Shown here in pieces: positions 32,563 to 41,177 of a stretch of DNA of 64,000 nt (position 1 is its first letter; each line of letters starts with the position of its first letter). The position numbers and the translations under genes were made by a program. The DNA is taken from the NCBI GenBank assembly GCA_019636615.1, contig JAHBXF010000001.1, forward strand, positions 1,674,001 to 1,738,000, written 5' to 3'. Origin of the DNA: Phycisphaeraceae bacterium. Lineage in GTDB: Bacteria; Planctomycetota; Phycisphaerae; Phycisphaerales; UBA1924. The notes below the pieces were generated by a model. The model did no database searches, had not been told where the DNA came from, and was given only the letters and a program-made list of their open reading frames with translations.

Positions 32563-34023
32563 TCAGCGGCCGCGGCTTTCGAGGCGTTTGAGGAAGACGC
32601 GCATGACTCGCATGTAGACCTCGTCGCCGATGATCTTGTCTTCGACGCCCGCGTCGATGTTGGGGTTGTCGTTGATCTCGACGACGTAGGCCTTGCCGTT
32701 GATCTCTTTGATGTCAACGCCGTAGAGGCCGTCGCCCACGAGGTTGGCCACGCGGATGCCGGTCTTGAGCACGTCGGGGGGCACCGCGTCGATGGGCCAT
32801 GTCTCGAAGTCGCCCAGGGCGTCGTCGCCGGTTTTGGCGTTGTTGTAGATCTGCCAGTGTTTCTCGGCCATGAAATACTTGCAGGCGAAGATGGGCTCGC
32901 GGTCGAGGATGCCGATGCGCCAGTCGAAGCCCGTGGGCATGAACGACTGGCCGATGAGCAGGTCGCTGATCTTGAAGAGCCGTTCGACCTCCCGCTCGTA
33001 TTCCTCCTGCGTGGCGACCTTGATGACGCCCAGCGAGAAACTGCTGTCGGGCTGCTTGAGCACCATGGGCAGCCCGAGAATGGCCGGGCCGCTCTGCCAG
33101 TTGTCGCGGTGCAGGATGAGGGTGGGGGGGGTGGCGATGCGGTGGTGGTTGAGCAGTTCGGCGAGGTAGACCTTGTTCGAGCAGCGAACGATGGATTCGG
33201 GGTCGTCGATCACCACGAGCCCCTCGGCGGCGGCACGCCTGGAGAAGCGGAAGGTGTAGTGGTTGACCGCGGTGGTGTCGCGGATGAAGAGCGCGTCGAA
33301 CTCTCCCAGGCGGCCGTAATCATCGCGCGAGATGATCTCGACGGCGAAGCCCATCGACTCGGCGGCCTTGGTGAACCTGCGGATGGCCTTTTCGTTGCTG
33401 GGTGTCTTGGGCTCTGACTTGTCGTGGAGGATGGCCAGGTCGTAGCGGGCCTCGGTCGGGCGCTGCCGCCGGTGCGGCCGCACGAAGTAGTGCGTCGCGA
33501 AGTTGAGCACGTCGAGGAAGTGATCGCTGGGCACGTCGCTGGCGGCGATGGTGCGCACCGTGTCGAGGCACCATGATTCGCCGTCGTGCTTGAAGCCGGC
33601 GCGAAGCAGCGGGGCGGGGAAGAGGTTGAAGATCGCCAGGGCGAGGCGGTTGTAGCGTTTATCGACGTTCTGGCCGAAGTACACGCTCAGGGTGAAGGGG
33701 TTGGCGCGGTCTTCTCGGTCGAGGGCGTCCTGGATGATCTCGTCGATTTCTTCGCCCGCGCCGCGGACGAGTTCAGAGAACTTGAGGTCCTGGATGGTGG
33801 AGATATCGGGCAGGGGCTTGTGCCCGCGCGCCTGCGCCAGAAGTGAGACGTAGTACCCCAGGCTCTGGTATCGGTAACTCTTGCAGAGGTTGAAGACCTT
33901 GGCGTTCTTGATGATCGAGTAGGTGTGCTCGGTGAGGTACTTGCGGGCCGGAACGATCTCGATGCCCTCGACGTTCAGGGGCCAATCCTTCGGGTTGTCG
34001 ATGACGATGAGGATGGAGGACAT
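32563..34023 (-). CDS. RimK-like ATP-grasp ligase with RLAN N-terminal domain
   Basis: A 486-residue protein. Residues 1-150 match the RLAN domain found only upstream of RimK-type ATP-grasp modules (ILIVIDNPKDWPLNVEGIEI, AKVFNLCKSYRYQSLGYYVS). The rest is an ATP-grasp ligase with MVLKQPDSSFSLGVIKV, FMPTGFDWRIGI and the metal site VDIKEINGKAYVVEINDNPN. Such enzymes join a carboxylate to an amine through an acyl phosphate, typically adding amino acids to a peptide or protein. The C39-like peptidase gene lies 104 bp upstream on the same strand; this pairing recurs in bacteria, so the two probably act on a shared peptide. The start is the ATG complementary to 34021-34023; no strong ribosome site is visible. 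Confidence 0.88.
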   Translation of the reverse strand: MSSILIVIDNPKDWPLNVEGIEIVPARKYLTEHTYSIIKNAKVFNLCKSYRYQSLGYYVSLLAQARGHKPLPDISTIQDLKFSELVRGAGEEIDEIIQDALDREDRANPFTLSVYFGQNVDKRYNRLALAIFNLFPAPLLRAGFKHDGESWCLDTVRTIAASDVPSDHFLDVLNFATHYFVRPHRRQRPTEARYDLAILHDKSEPKTPSNEKAIRRFTKAAESMGFAVEIISRDDYGRLGEFDALFIRDTTAVNHYTFRFSRRAAAEGLVVIDDPESIVRCSNKVYLAELLNHHRIATPPTLILHRDNWQSGPAILGLPMVLKQPDSSFSLGVIKVATQEEYEREVERLFKISDLLIGQSFMPTGFDWRIGILDREPIFACKYFMAEKHWQIYNNAKTGDDALGDFETWPIDAVPPDVLKTGIRVANLVGDGLYGVDIKEINGKAYVVEINDNPNIDAGVEDKIIGDEVYMRVMRVFLKRLESRGR

Positions 34024-34127
34024 GGCGTGTGAGGCGGTGTTGTGGGGGCGGTGAACCCGAAGGGCGCGGCACGCGCCGCGTTCCATGGGTGTGCCCCCGG
34101 GTTGTGCGGGCATGAACGCTAGGGGGC

Positions 34128-34862
34128 TTACTTCTTCTTGTCGGCCGGGCGGATCACCAGCAGGTTGGCGTCGTGCGTCAGGCTCCCCAGCAGGATGGCG
34201 TTGATCAGGCGGCTGGTCGGCAGGCGGTACTTGGCGGTGTGGAAGGGGGGGTTGTTGTCGAGCGGGTCGGCGACGAGCACCTCGCGCTTGGGGCCGTCGT
34301 AGCCGATGATCATGACGAAGTGCCCCTGGGGCTCGCCCCGCACATCGTCCTCCTCGTTGTGGGGCCCGTACTCGCGCGGGTGGCGGTAGAGGTATGTCGA
34401 CGAGAGCCCCGTGAGGATGGGGATCCCCTTGTGGACATAGTTGGAGATCAGGGACGAGTCGAGGTCCACCATCTTCAACTCGCCGCCCAGCGACACAAAC
34501 TCGCGGCACGCTTTCGTGGCCATCCGCAGGCGATGGTCCGCGGCCTTGACCTTCAGTTGCTGGGCGAGCCGCTCGGAGAGGTCCGAGGCGTTGTGGGCCA
34601 CGCCGTCTTCGGCGAACCAGGTGGGGTCGAACATCTGCAGGTGGAAGGTGTAGATGGTGGCGTGAAAGCCCCGCTTCAGCGCGTGGCACGCGAGGATCTC
34701 GATAAGCGTGCCGCCGTGGTCGAGCCGCTGGATCTCTCGCATCACCTTCTGCAGCGACATCGCGTGGTAGCCGTAGTAGTTGTACAACGCGTGCAGGCAG
34801 GTGGGCCCGCACGAGACATCATCGGGCTGGGCCTTGATTTCGAGTTTGAGTTCGGTCTTCAT
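34128..34862 (-). CDS. C39-like papain-fold peptidase paired with the ATP-grasp ligase
   Basis: A 244-residue soluble protein with the bacteriocin-processing peptidase (C39) pattern: Cys18 in DDVSCGPTCL, His181 in GHFVMIIGYD and Asp199 in VADPLD. There is no ABC transporter attached, no membrane span and no signal peptide, so it is likely cytoplasmic. Residues 40-180 include a family-specific insert (RLDHGGTLIEILACHALKRG). It may cleave or transfer a peptide made by the adjacent RimK-like ligase. The start is the ATG complementary to 34860-34862. The upstream leader is almost free of G on the coding strand for more than 100 nt. Confidence 0.85.
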   Translation of the reverse strand: MKTELKLEIKAQPDDVSCGPTCLHALYNYYGYHAMSLQKVMREIQRLDHGGTLIEILACHALKRGFHATIYTFHLQMFDPTWFAEDGVAHNASDLSERLAQQLKVKAADHRLRMATKACREFVSLGGELKMVDLDSSLISNYVHKGIPILTGLSSTYLYRHPREYGPHNEEDDVRGEPQGHFVMIIGYDGPKREVLVADPLDNNPPFHTAKYRLPTSRLINAILLGSLTHDANLLVIRPADKKK

Positions 34863-34990
34863 CTGACGGGTGTGCGAAGGGGTGGAGAGTGTGATGTGGT
34901 CCGTTGGGGAGGAGTGGAGAGTGTGGGGGAAGGGAGAGAAGGGGGAGTGTCGGGCGAGAGAAAGAGTGAAGAGTGTGTGGAGAGTAAGTC
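34863..34990. other. Polypurine tract upstream of the C39-like gene
   Basis: The plus strand of about 34890-34990 is nearly all G and A with scattered T (repeats of GGAGAGTG and GAGAGTGTG). The minus strand, which is the leader of the peptidase gene, is therefore C/T-rich. No gene or clear promoter motif is seen in it. Confidence 0.6.
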
Positions 34991-35258
34991 TTGATCCGGC
35001 GTGCGTTCAGGGCCAGGGCCGCGTGCCTGGTGTGCTGCGGGGCAAAGGCCGCGCGGCACCCTAAGAGCGTAGCGGGCGCTGGGGGCGTGAAGGCATGAAG
35101 GGAGAAAGCGCAGTTCAGGGCCCGGGTGGGGATGCTCCACGCGATTCAAAGTCCGAGCGGGGACTCGATCCACGAGATGTTGATGGAGATTGCGGGGCAT
35201 GGGGATGGCAGACACAGGCGAGCAAGATGAACCGCCGGTGAGCGGGCGACATCGCCCT
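34991..35258. other. Remainder of the 396-bp gap between the C39-like gene and the propeller lipoprotein gene
   Basis: No coding frame with family resemblance is visible. A GGGCGA-CA-TCGCCC palindrome at 35244-35257 directly follows the stop codon of the minus-strand lipoprotein gene and may serve as a weak termination or stability element; it lacks a T run. Confidence 0.5.
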
Positions 35259-36455
35259 TCAGTAATCGATTTTCCACAGGCCGGGCTGTTCCCTGTCTAG
35301 CACAAGCGCCTTCGTGTTGTTATCGAAGAGTTCGATACGACAAAAGCCGCCCACGACAACTCGCTCCGTTTCACGCCGTGCACGCACATCGTAGACGCTG
35401 AGATACACGTCGTTCGTGGCCGTCTCCCCCCGGACGAGTATCCTGCTTTCATCGAGGAATCCCAAAGGCCAATGTCGCCAAGGTACGTCAGCGTCCGAAT
35501 GGTTGATCCATGCGACAAACTCTCCGGAATGCGTGTCCCATACCCGGGTGTGCGGCAGCGTTCTGTCGGGAGTGAAGTCTAACTTGCTCCCGGGCGCAAA
35601 GAATCGCACGAGAAGCAGTCCACAGTTTGGTGAGAACATCGCGTGTACACCCGAGGCTACGCGTATGTTTTTCGGGAGCAGGCGCATACGGCGATCAGCG
35701 GTTTGCAGGATCAAGTCCCGGCTGAGCGTGATCTCGCCGCACTTGGCAAGATTTGGCCGCGGAGGTTCCGGGCGCGAGTCGGGTCTGCGGTCTACAACGT
35801 CCCCTGTTGCCGTGTCCCACGTCAGCCAAGCCTCTTCAGAAGAGATCCAGGCGGTCAGGCGAGATCCATCCGGAGTTAACACCGCGTCTCGGGGCCTTTC
35901 CGCGGGGTAAGTTCGGTACACGGGCTTACCGTCGATGATCTCGACGTTTCTGATGATGGGGCTCGCACCAAACTCGAACGAGCATATCTGCGTTCCGTCA
36001 GGCACTCGCCAGATCTGCATCACCTGAGCTCGGCATGTTACCAGTGTGCTCGCGTCGGTAGAAAGTGCCACTGCGTTCGGATTCGACCGGATCCCCTCGG
36101 GTAACGGGCTGGCCGGATTCACCATCATGATTATGCGGCCAGTCTCCATGTTCCACAGAACGACATGTTCTTCGTATTGATCAGAGATCCATCGAGATAT
36201 TGTGGTAGAGAGGAGGGGCCCTTCGCGTACGACGTGAAAGCTATCGAAACTCCAGCGGCGCTCGTGGCTTCCCGGAAGTTCCAGGGTGGAGACCCGACGG
36301 ATGATGCCCTGTGGACGTTGTTCAGCCGGATCGAGTTCCTCGCAGCGAAGTTTTTGGCTGGGGAGCGGCATTCTCCAGCCACAGCCGGCGTTGATGACGA
36401 CCACCAGCAGCAGCGCGATGGTCCGCCAACCGCTCTTCCACGTCAAGGTATTCAT
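35259..36455 (-). CDS. WD40-like beta-propeller lipoprotein of lower GC content
   Basis: A 398-residue exported protein. The signal peptide and lipobox read TIALLLVVVINAGCGW, placing the lipidated Cys near residue 24. The mature part contains repeated propeller-like strands of the type 'h-T-P-D-G-S-R-h-x-A-W' and 'h-x-h-W-D-T-x-T-G-D-h-V' (for example VVLWNMETGRII, MQIWRVPDGTQI, LTWDTATGDVVD, TRVWDTHSGEFV), consistent with a WD40 or quinoprotein-like propeller. Binding partners are unknown. The start is the ATG complementary to 36453-36455 with GGAG upstream. Base composition is clearly less GC-rich than the surrounding genes, which hints at different ancestry. The 229 bp upstream hold no gene. 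Confidence 0.75.
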   Translation of the reverse strand: MNTLTWKSGWRTIALLLVVVINAGCGWRMPLPSQKLRCEELDPAEQRPQGIIRRVSTLELPGSHERRWSFDSFHVVREGPLLSTTISRWISDQYEEHVVLWNMETGRIIMMVNPASPLPEGIRSNPNAVALSTDASTLVTCRAQVMQIWRVPDGTQICSFEFGASPIIRNVEIIDGKPVYRTYPAERPRDAVLTPDGSRLTAWISSEEAWLTWDTATGDVVDRRPDSRPEPPRPNLAKCGEITLSRDLILQTADRRMRLLPKNIRVASGVHAMFSPNCGLLLVRFFAPGSKLDFTPDRTLPHTRVWDTHSGEFVAWINHSDADVPWRHWPLGFLDESRILVRGETATNDVYLSVYDVRARRETERVVVGGFCRIELFDNNTKALVLDREQPGLWKIDY

Positions 36456-36684
36456 GGAGTGCTCCGGGGCTGGAGAAAACGAGAGGTGACGGAACCGGCC
36501 GCGCGGGATGCGCCCAACGACAGGCGGTCCATAGTAACCAGCGACTGGCATGGGGCAGGTGTACTTTCGTTCAACGGCGCGAATCGTCTGATGAGTACAC
36601 GAACGTAAGTTCACGCCTTCGAATGCAAGGATCAGGCCGGATGCCGGGCCATTGACCAAGTGACGCGCGCGTGCACGCCCCCGC

Positions 36685-38016
36685 TCACGTCCCATCTCTG
36701 GCATCAATCCCCTTGGCACCGGCCTGTTCCACAAGCTCACAGAACCGGTCAATCTCGCCCAGCGTGGTGTAGAGATTGGGAGAGATACGTAGCCCGTCGA
36801 TCTGGGGGTGACGGATGGCGGTGACGACGATGTGGCCTTTGGTCCACAGGAAATCGGCGAGTTTCAGGGAGTCGAGCCCGTCAACCCCGAACGTGGCGAT
36901 ACCGCCGCTGATCGCGGGGTCGGGGTTGGTGTAGAGCCGATAGCGCGCGCCCAGCGAGGCCGAGAGCCTGTTGACCCAGCGGTCGCGCAGGTATTGCAGC
37001 CGCGCGGCTTTGCGTTCGCACCCCAGCCGCTCGTGCATCGTCAGCGCCTGCGCGATCGCAAGCGAAGGCGCAAGAGGCTGCGTGCCGACCTCCTCAAACT
37101 TGCGTATGTCGCCGCGCTGCTCGGGCGCGCTCGCCATGAGGGGCCAGAGCCCCTCGATGAGCCCCTTGCGGACATAGAGCAGCCCGGTGCCATGCGGTGC
37201 GCACAGCCACTTGTGCAGGCTCACGCCGTAGTAATCGCAGTCGATCTCGCGGAAGGTGAATGGAATGTGCGCCATCGCGTGCGCGCCGTCCACGATCACG
37301 GGTATGCCGCGCGCTCGACCCAGCGCGGTCAGTTCCCGCACCGGCAGCACCTGCCCGGTAAGGTTGATCATGTGGCACACGAGCATCATGCGCGTGCGCG
37401 GCGTGATGGCCTCGCGGAAAATGCGCACGACCTCGGCCGGGTCTGTGAGGGGCACGGGCAGCGTCACCTGCCGCAGCACCACGCCCTCGCGGGCCTCGCG
37501 CTGGCGGAAGGCGCTGAGCATGCGCGGGTAGTCCTGATCGCTCGTGAGAATCTCATCGCCGGGCTGTAGGTCGATGCCGAACTGGCATATTTGCAGGCCC
37601 TCAGAGGCGTTGCGCGTGAAGGCCAGTTCCTCCGCGTCGCACCCCCAATACGCCGCCAGCCGCGTGCGTATGCCCTCGCGCAGCGGCTGCTGCTCGCCCC
37701 ACAGCACACGCGGCGGGGGCAGCGTGCTCGCGCGGCGCTGCGCTCGTTCCATCGCCTCTTGCACGGCCCGGGGCGTGGGGCACACGCCCCCGTTGTTCAG
37801 GTTGATCACCGTCCGGTCAACTGTCCACGCCTCTTGCCATTCTCCCCACGCGCTCTCGTCGGCGGCGAGCGTCGCGGCCTGCCCATCCATCGCGCGGGGC
37901 AGCACGCCCGCGCCCGCCGCGCGCCGTGTCAGGAGCGATGCGCCCCCGGCCGCGAGAAAGCCCATCGGCAGCGTGATACTCGCGAGCGCTTCGCGGCGTG
38001 AAAGCCCTGTAGCCAT
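36685..38016 (-). CDS. Tat-exported class V aminotransferase (isopenicillin-N-epimerase/cysteine-desulfurase-like fold)
   Basis: A 443-residue PLP enzyme. The N-terminus has a twin-arginine pattern (GLSRREALASITLP) followed by a hydrophobic stretch, so it is probably exported folded with its cofactor. The aminotransferase core starts near residue 65 (INLNNGGVCPTP) and includes FTRNASEGLQICQFG, VDGAHAMAHIP and the PLP-lysine segment YYGVSLHKWLCAPHGTG. It most resembles the isopenicillin N epimerase-like branch of class V, with an unknown substrate. A longer open frame upstream reads through two palindromic repeats and was rejected. The EamA gene lies upstream on the same strand. Confidence 0.88.
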   Translation of the reverse strand: MATGLSRREALASITLPMGFLAAGGASLLTRRAAGAGVLPRAMDGQAATLAADESAWGEWQEAWTVDRTVINLNNGGVCPTPRAVQEAMERAQRRASTLPPPRVLWGEQQPLREGIRTRLAAYWGCDAEELAFTRNASEGLQICQFGIDLQPGDEILTSDQDYPRMLSAFRQREAREGVVLRQVTLPVPLTDPAEVVRIFREAITPRTRMMLVCHMINLTGQVLPVRELTALGRARGIPVIVDGAHAMAHIPFTFREIDCDYYGVSLHKWLCAPHGTGLLYVRKGLIEGLWPLMASAPEQRGDIRKFEEVGTQPLAPSLAIAQALTMHERLGCERKAARLQYLRDRWVNRLSASLGARYRLYTNPDPAISGGIATFGVDGLDSLKLADFLWTKGHIVVTAIRHPQIDGLRISPNLYTTLGEIDRFCELVEQAGAKGIDARDGT

Positions 38017-38049
38017 GTGGTTCGCTCCGATGTTGGATGGTCTGGGTGG

Positions 38050-38116
38050 CACAGGCGTCCCGCCTGTGTTCGGATGATCCTTGAAGCAGTTCACAGGCGT
38101 ACCGCCTGTGTTCGAA
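38050..38116. repeat. Two REP-like palindromes (CACAGGCG-nnn-CGCCTGTG)
   Basis: CACAGGCG-TCC-CGCCTGTG at 38050-38068 and CACAGGCG-TAC-CGCCTGTG at 38092-38110 each form a perfect 8-bp stem with a 3-nt loop and share a following TTCGGA/TTCGAA. They are 42 bp apart in the gap between the EamA and aminotransferase genes. Similar palindromes are common dispersed elements in planctomycete and related genomes. Confidence 0.85.
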
Positions 38117-38118
38117 CG

Positions 38119-38655
38119 TTACCCCGGCGCGGCCCTTGGTGAAGCAGCCTCCCCCGCCGCGGGCGTCTTCGAGGCCGTGAGTCTGCCCGGCGTGTGCTTC
38201 TCACCCGCGAGCATGATGATGCCCACGACGATGAGGCTCACGGACACAGCCTTGCGCACAGTCATCGCTTCGCCCAACACCAGCCACCCGAGCAGCACCG
38301 CCGTCGCCGGTGAGAGCGCAAACGCGATGGGCCGGATCTTTGAAATGTCCCCGCCCGGCGCGGCCAGCCCCATGTAAAAGAAGAAGACCCCCGCAAAGCC
38401 AGCCAGCAGCCCCGATCCCAGGATGAGCATCAGCCACACGCGCAGGCCCGCATCGCCCACCCACCCCGGCCGCTCCCATTTCCATATGTGCATAGATACC
38501 CAATAGGCGATCAGCGTCGGCGGAAGCGTGACCAGCACGCGCACCAGCAGCACGCTCAGCGGCCCGACCTTGCCCGTGTTCAAAGCCCACTTGGTGAAGA
38601 TCTCACCAACACCCCAGCAGAGCCCAGCGAGCACAGCGAAGAGAATCGCAAGCAT
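38119..38655 (-). CDS. Half-size EamA/DMT-family transporter
   Basis: A 178-residue membrane protein with one EamA unit of about five spans (AILFAVLAGLCWGVGEIFTK, LMLILGSGLLAGFAGVFFFY, VSVSLIVVGIIMLAGE) and a short polar C-tail rich in Ala/Pro. Typical EamA transporters have two such units (about 300 residues); single-unit forms must pair to work. The gene has an intact start and stop, so this is a short family member rather than a truncation. The substrate is unknown; family members export amino acids or metabolites. Two palindromic repeats separate it from the aminotransferase gene downstream. Confidence 0.85.
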   Translation of the reverse strand: MLAILFAVLAGLCWGVGEIFTKWALNTGKVGPLSVLLVRVLVTLPPTLIAYWVSMHIWKWERPGWVGDAGLRVWLMLILGSGLLAGFAGVFFFYMGLAAPGGDISKIRPIAFALSPATAVLLGWLVLGEAMTVRKAVSVSLIVVGIIMLAGEKHTPGRLTASKTPAAGEAASPRAAPG

Positions 38656-38690
38656 GAGCGCAGGTTAGCGTGCCGCGCACCACGGCGGGG

Positions 38691-39539
38691 TTAGAGCGCG
38701 GGGCGCTTGGGCGCGTAGGCCATCGGGAAGATGCCCCGGACCGGGCGGGGGGCTCGCCCCGTGCCGATGTCAAGTTCGCACACGACGTGCTTCCACTCCC
38801 GCCAGGCCTGTGCCGCGGGGGCGCTGTCGGCGGCGGGTGCCGGGCGCGAGGGGCGCACACGGATCACGGCGCGGTCGTGGCGTGGGTAGTTGGGGTCGTA
38901 GACCCGCAGCGTGATGGAATCGGCATCGGCCTCGTAGCCGTAGACGAGCACCTGATGGTTCTCCCACAGTTTGCCGCGGTCTGGGCCGGTGGTGGCGCGA
39001 TAGACCATGCCCAGCGGCGCGGGGTTGCCGTCATCGAGCCTGGCGATGAGCGAGGGTAACTCTTGAGCGGTTGCTTCTCGGATGCACCCGCCGGTCTCGC
39101 TCTCGTCGGGCATCGCCATCCACTGCACAAACTTCGTGGCGGCGATGGCCATGAACCCCAGCGACTCGACCTGACGCGCGTAGATGGTTTCGTAGAGGGG
39201 CGTGCCTGGAGAGGGGGGCGTGCGGTCTTGGGGCATGGGCACGCCGTGCAGGTAATGGTCGGCGGCCAGGAGCGACATGCCCCCGCACAGCCCGAAGGTC
39301 TCGGGCAACTCGACAGAGCCCTCGATGCCCCACCCGCGAAGAGAGGCGGGCAGCGGAGAGCCCCGGAAGGCGTTGCGGAACTGGAACCCATGCGTGGAGG
39401 GAAGGAAAGGAACTCGCTCGGCGATGGGCGATGAGTGCGTTGTTGGGGCGCCAACGTGGGGAGGATCTGGCTCGCGCGCAACGGGAAGAAGCAGCGGTGC
39501 GGCGATGGCGAGCACGATGGAGACGTGCCAGAGACTCAT
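38691..39539 (-). CDS. Exported protein of unknown function with papain-like Cys/His/Asp pattern
   Basis: A 282-residue protein with an N-terminal signal or anchor segment (WHVSIVLAIAAPLLLPVA, about residues 3-20). I do not recognise a named family. The pattern FGLCGGMSLLAADHYL (Cys near the start of a helix), then ENHQVLVYGYEAD (His on a strand) and VYDPNYPRHD (Asp/Asn after a strand) is the order seen in C39/papain-fold enzymes, so a cysteine peptidase or transglutaminase-like role is possible. ATG complementary to 39537-39539 was chosen over an upstream GTG. Divergent from the dockerin gene at 39720. Confidence 0.6.
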   Translation of the reverse strand: MSLWHVSIVLAIAAPLLLPVAREPDPPHVGAPTTHSSPIAERVPFLPSTHGFQFRNAFRGSPLPASLRGWGIEGSVELPETFGLCGGMSLLAADHYLHGVPMPQDRTPPSPGTPLYETIYARQVESLGFMAIAATKFVQWMAMPDESETGGCIREATAQELPSLIARLDDGNPAPLGMVYRATTGPDRGKLWENHQVLVYGYEADADSITLRVYDPNYPRHDRAVIRVRPSRPAPAADSAPAAQAWREWKHVVCELDIGTGRAPRPVRGIFPMAYAPKRPAL

Positions 39540-39628
39540 GGGGGCAGCGTAGACGTGCACGAGCGGGAACGCGGCCGCGACGGGCCCGGAGCGATCAGCG
39601 GGCGATCTTCTCGGACCTGAGAATTGTC

Positions 39629-39657
39629 TTGGCGCGGCGTGACGGAATCGTTATTAT
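39629..39657 (+). promoter_or_regulatory. Sigma-70-like promoter of the dockerin protein gene at 39720
   Basis: TTGGCG (39629-39634), a 17-bp spacer and TATTAT (39652-39657, five of six consensus matches) lie in a local A+T-rich patch. The inferred start near 39664 leaves a leader of about 56 nt before the ATG. Confidence 0.6.
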
Positions 39658-39719
39658 AGAAGACAGCGGCGCTGAGGCCCGCATGTCGGCAGAACACACG
39701 CACACGAGAGAGGATGAGA

Positions 39720-41177
39720 ATGACGAAGACCCGCACGATGCTCGCAGTTTCGGGGTTGGCGATGAGCGTGGCCACGCTGGGCGCACTGGGGCAGGACATT
39801 GTCCCCGCGCAGATGATCCTGCAAACAGGAACAACGCCGGCGTGGTCCAGCGGCCCGGTAACCACGGTGAACACGCCCTTCACGGCTGAAGACGGCACCG
39901 TGGGCTTCCTTGGCATCGCACAGAACGAGGACGGCATCTCGCGCCGGTTCATCTTCTTCAATGACCAGGCGGTCTTCTTTGATGATCAGGCACCGTCGCC
40001 TTATTCGCTCAGCGGCGGTGAGGGAACGATGGGTGTGGCCAGCGGCGGGCGGTTTGTCTATTCGCCCAGCATCAGCATCAGCGGCGGCTCGGGGCGCGAC
40101 GGCATCTGGACCAATGAGGGGTACGTGATCTCGGACGGCGACCCGGCGCCGGGTCTGCCGGGGCAGTTCGTCTCTTTCGGCAGCCGCCCGACGATGTTCG
40201 GGGATGGGTACTTCGCGTTTGTCGGGGGCCTTTCCGCCACGTCGGGGGGCGCCACGAACAACCGCGTGGTGTACAAAGGCCGCATCGGCGAGCCGGGCCT
40301 GCAACTGATGTACAAGACCGGGGACGTGATCGACGGGCGCACGCTGAGGTTCGCCACGCCGGGGCTTTCGTTCAACTACGACTTTTCCGACAACGCGGAG
40401 CACTGGATCCATGTCGCCGCGGTGGACGGCCCGGTCAATAACGCCGTGATCTCGAACGGACAGATCATCGCGGAGCAGGGCGAACCGATCATCGGCACCG
40501 ACCCGCTCATCGGCTGGGAGAACTTCACGGGCGTGGGCATCAACGACCTGGGCAAAACGCTGATCTTCGGCGATGCGCTCGAAGACATCACCCGCGATGC
40601 CTTCGTGGCGTACGACCTTGTCCCGACGATCTTCGAGGGCGATACGGTCGACGGCATCACCCTCACCTCACCGGCCCTGCCCCGCGCCGCCAGCGTGAAC
40701 AACAGCGGCATGGTGCTGCACGTGTGGCAGATTCAGAACTCGGGCAACCGCGTGCTCTTCTACGGCGACGGTGCCGACCTGCGCGGCACTTCGATCAAGG
40801 TGGTTCGCATCGGTGACCACCTCGACCTCGACGGCGACGGGGTCGGTGATGTGCAGGTGCGCGATGTCCCCGCGACCACCACGACCACCCCCGGGTATGA
40901 CCTTGGCGACGACGGCGCGATCTACGCCCAACTCGTCATCAGCGACATCGGCCAGACCCCCACCCGCAACGCGATCGTCCGCTTCTGCCCGGGCTGCACC
41001 GAGACCCCCTGCGTGGCCGACTTCAACCAGGACGGCGGCGTGGACGGGGCCGATGTGGAGGCCTTCTTCATCGCTTGGGAAGCCGGCGACGGCTCGGCCG
41101 ACGTGAACCAGGACGGCGGCATCGATGGTTCCGATGTCGAGTTCTTCTTCATCCAGTGGGAAGCCGGCGGCTGCTGA
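39720..41177 (+). CDS. Secreted repeat protein with GC-type dockerin tail
   Basis: A 485-residue exported protein with signal peptide TMLAVSGLAMSVATLGALGQ. The body (about residues 25-425) has repeated beta-strand units with motifs such as FTAEDGTVGFLGIAQNEDG, GEPGLQLMYKTGDVIDGRTL and INDLGKTLIFGDALED, resembling propeller-like 'choice-of-anchor' repeat proteins; no enzyme motif is seen. The tail (about 430-485) is two dockerin-like units, DFNQDGGVDGADVEAFF and DVNQDGGIDGSDVEFFF, ending in W-E-A-G-G-C. ATG 39720 is 6 nt after GAGAGG; ATG 39714 is the alternative. A good promoter precedes it and a strong terminator follows. Confidence 0.82.
   Translation: MTKTRTMLAVSGLAMSVATLGALGQDIVPAQMILQTGTTPAWSSGPVTTVNTPFTAEDGTVGFLGIAQNEDGISRRFIFFNDQAVFFDDQAPSPYSLSGGEGTMGVASGGRFVYSPSISISGGSGRDGIWTNEGYVISDGDPAPGLPGQFVSFGSRPTMFGDGYFAFVGGLSATSGGATNNRVVYKGRIGEPGLQLMYKTGDVIDGRTLRFATPGLSFNYDFSDNAEHWIHVAAVDGPVNNAVISNGQIIAEQGEPIIGTDPLIGWENFTGVGINDLGKTLIFGDALEDITRDAFVAYDLVPTIFEGDTVDGITLTSPALPRAASVNNSGMVLHVWQIQNSGNRVLFYGDGADLRGTSIKVVRIGDHLDLDGDGVGDVQVRDVPATTTTTPGYDLGDDGAIYAQLVISDIGQTPTRNAIVRFCPGCTETPCVADFNQDGGVDGADVEAFFIAWEAGDGSADVNQDGGIDGSDVEFFFIQWEAGGC

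Noticed and set aside
38017..38094. Upstream extension of the aminotransferase with a GGTPVPPRPS-like peptide
   Set aside because: This part translates the palindromic repeat and precedes the Tat signal, so the ATG at 38016 is preferred.
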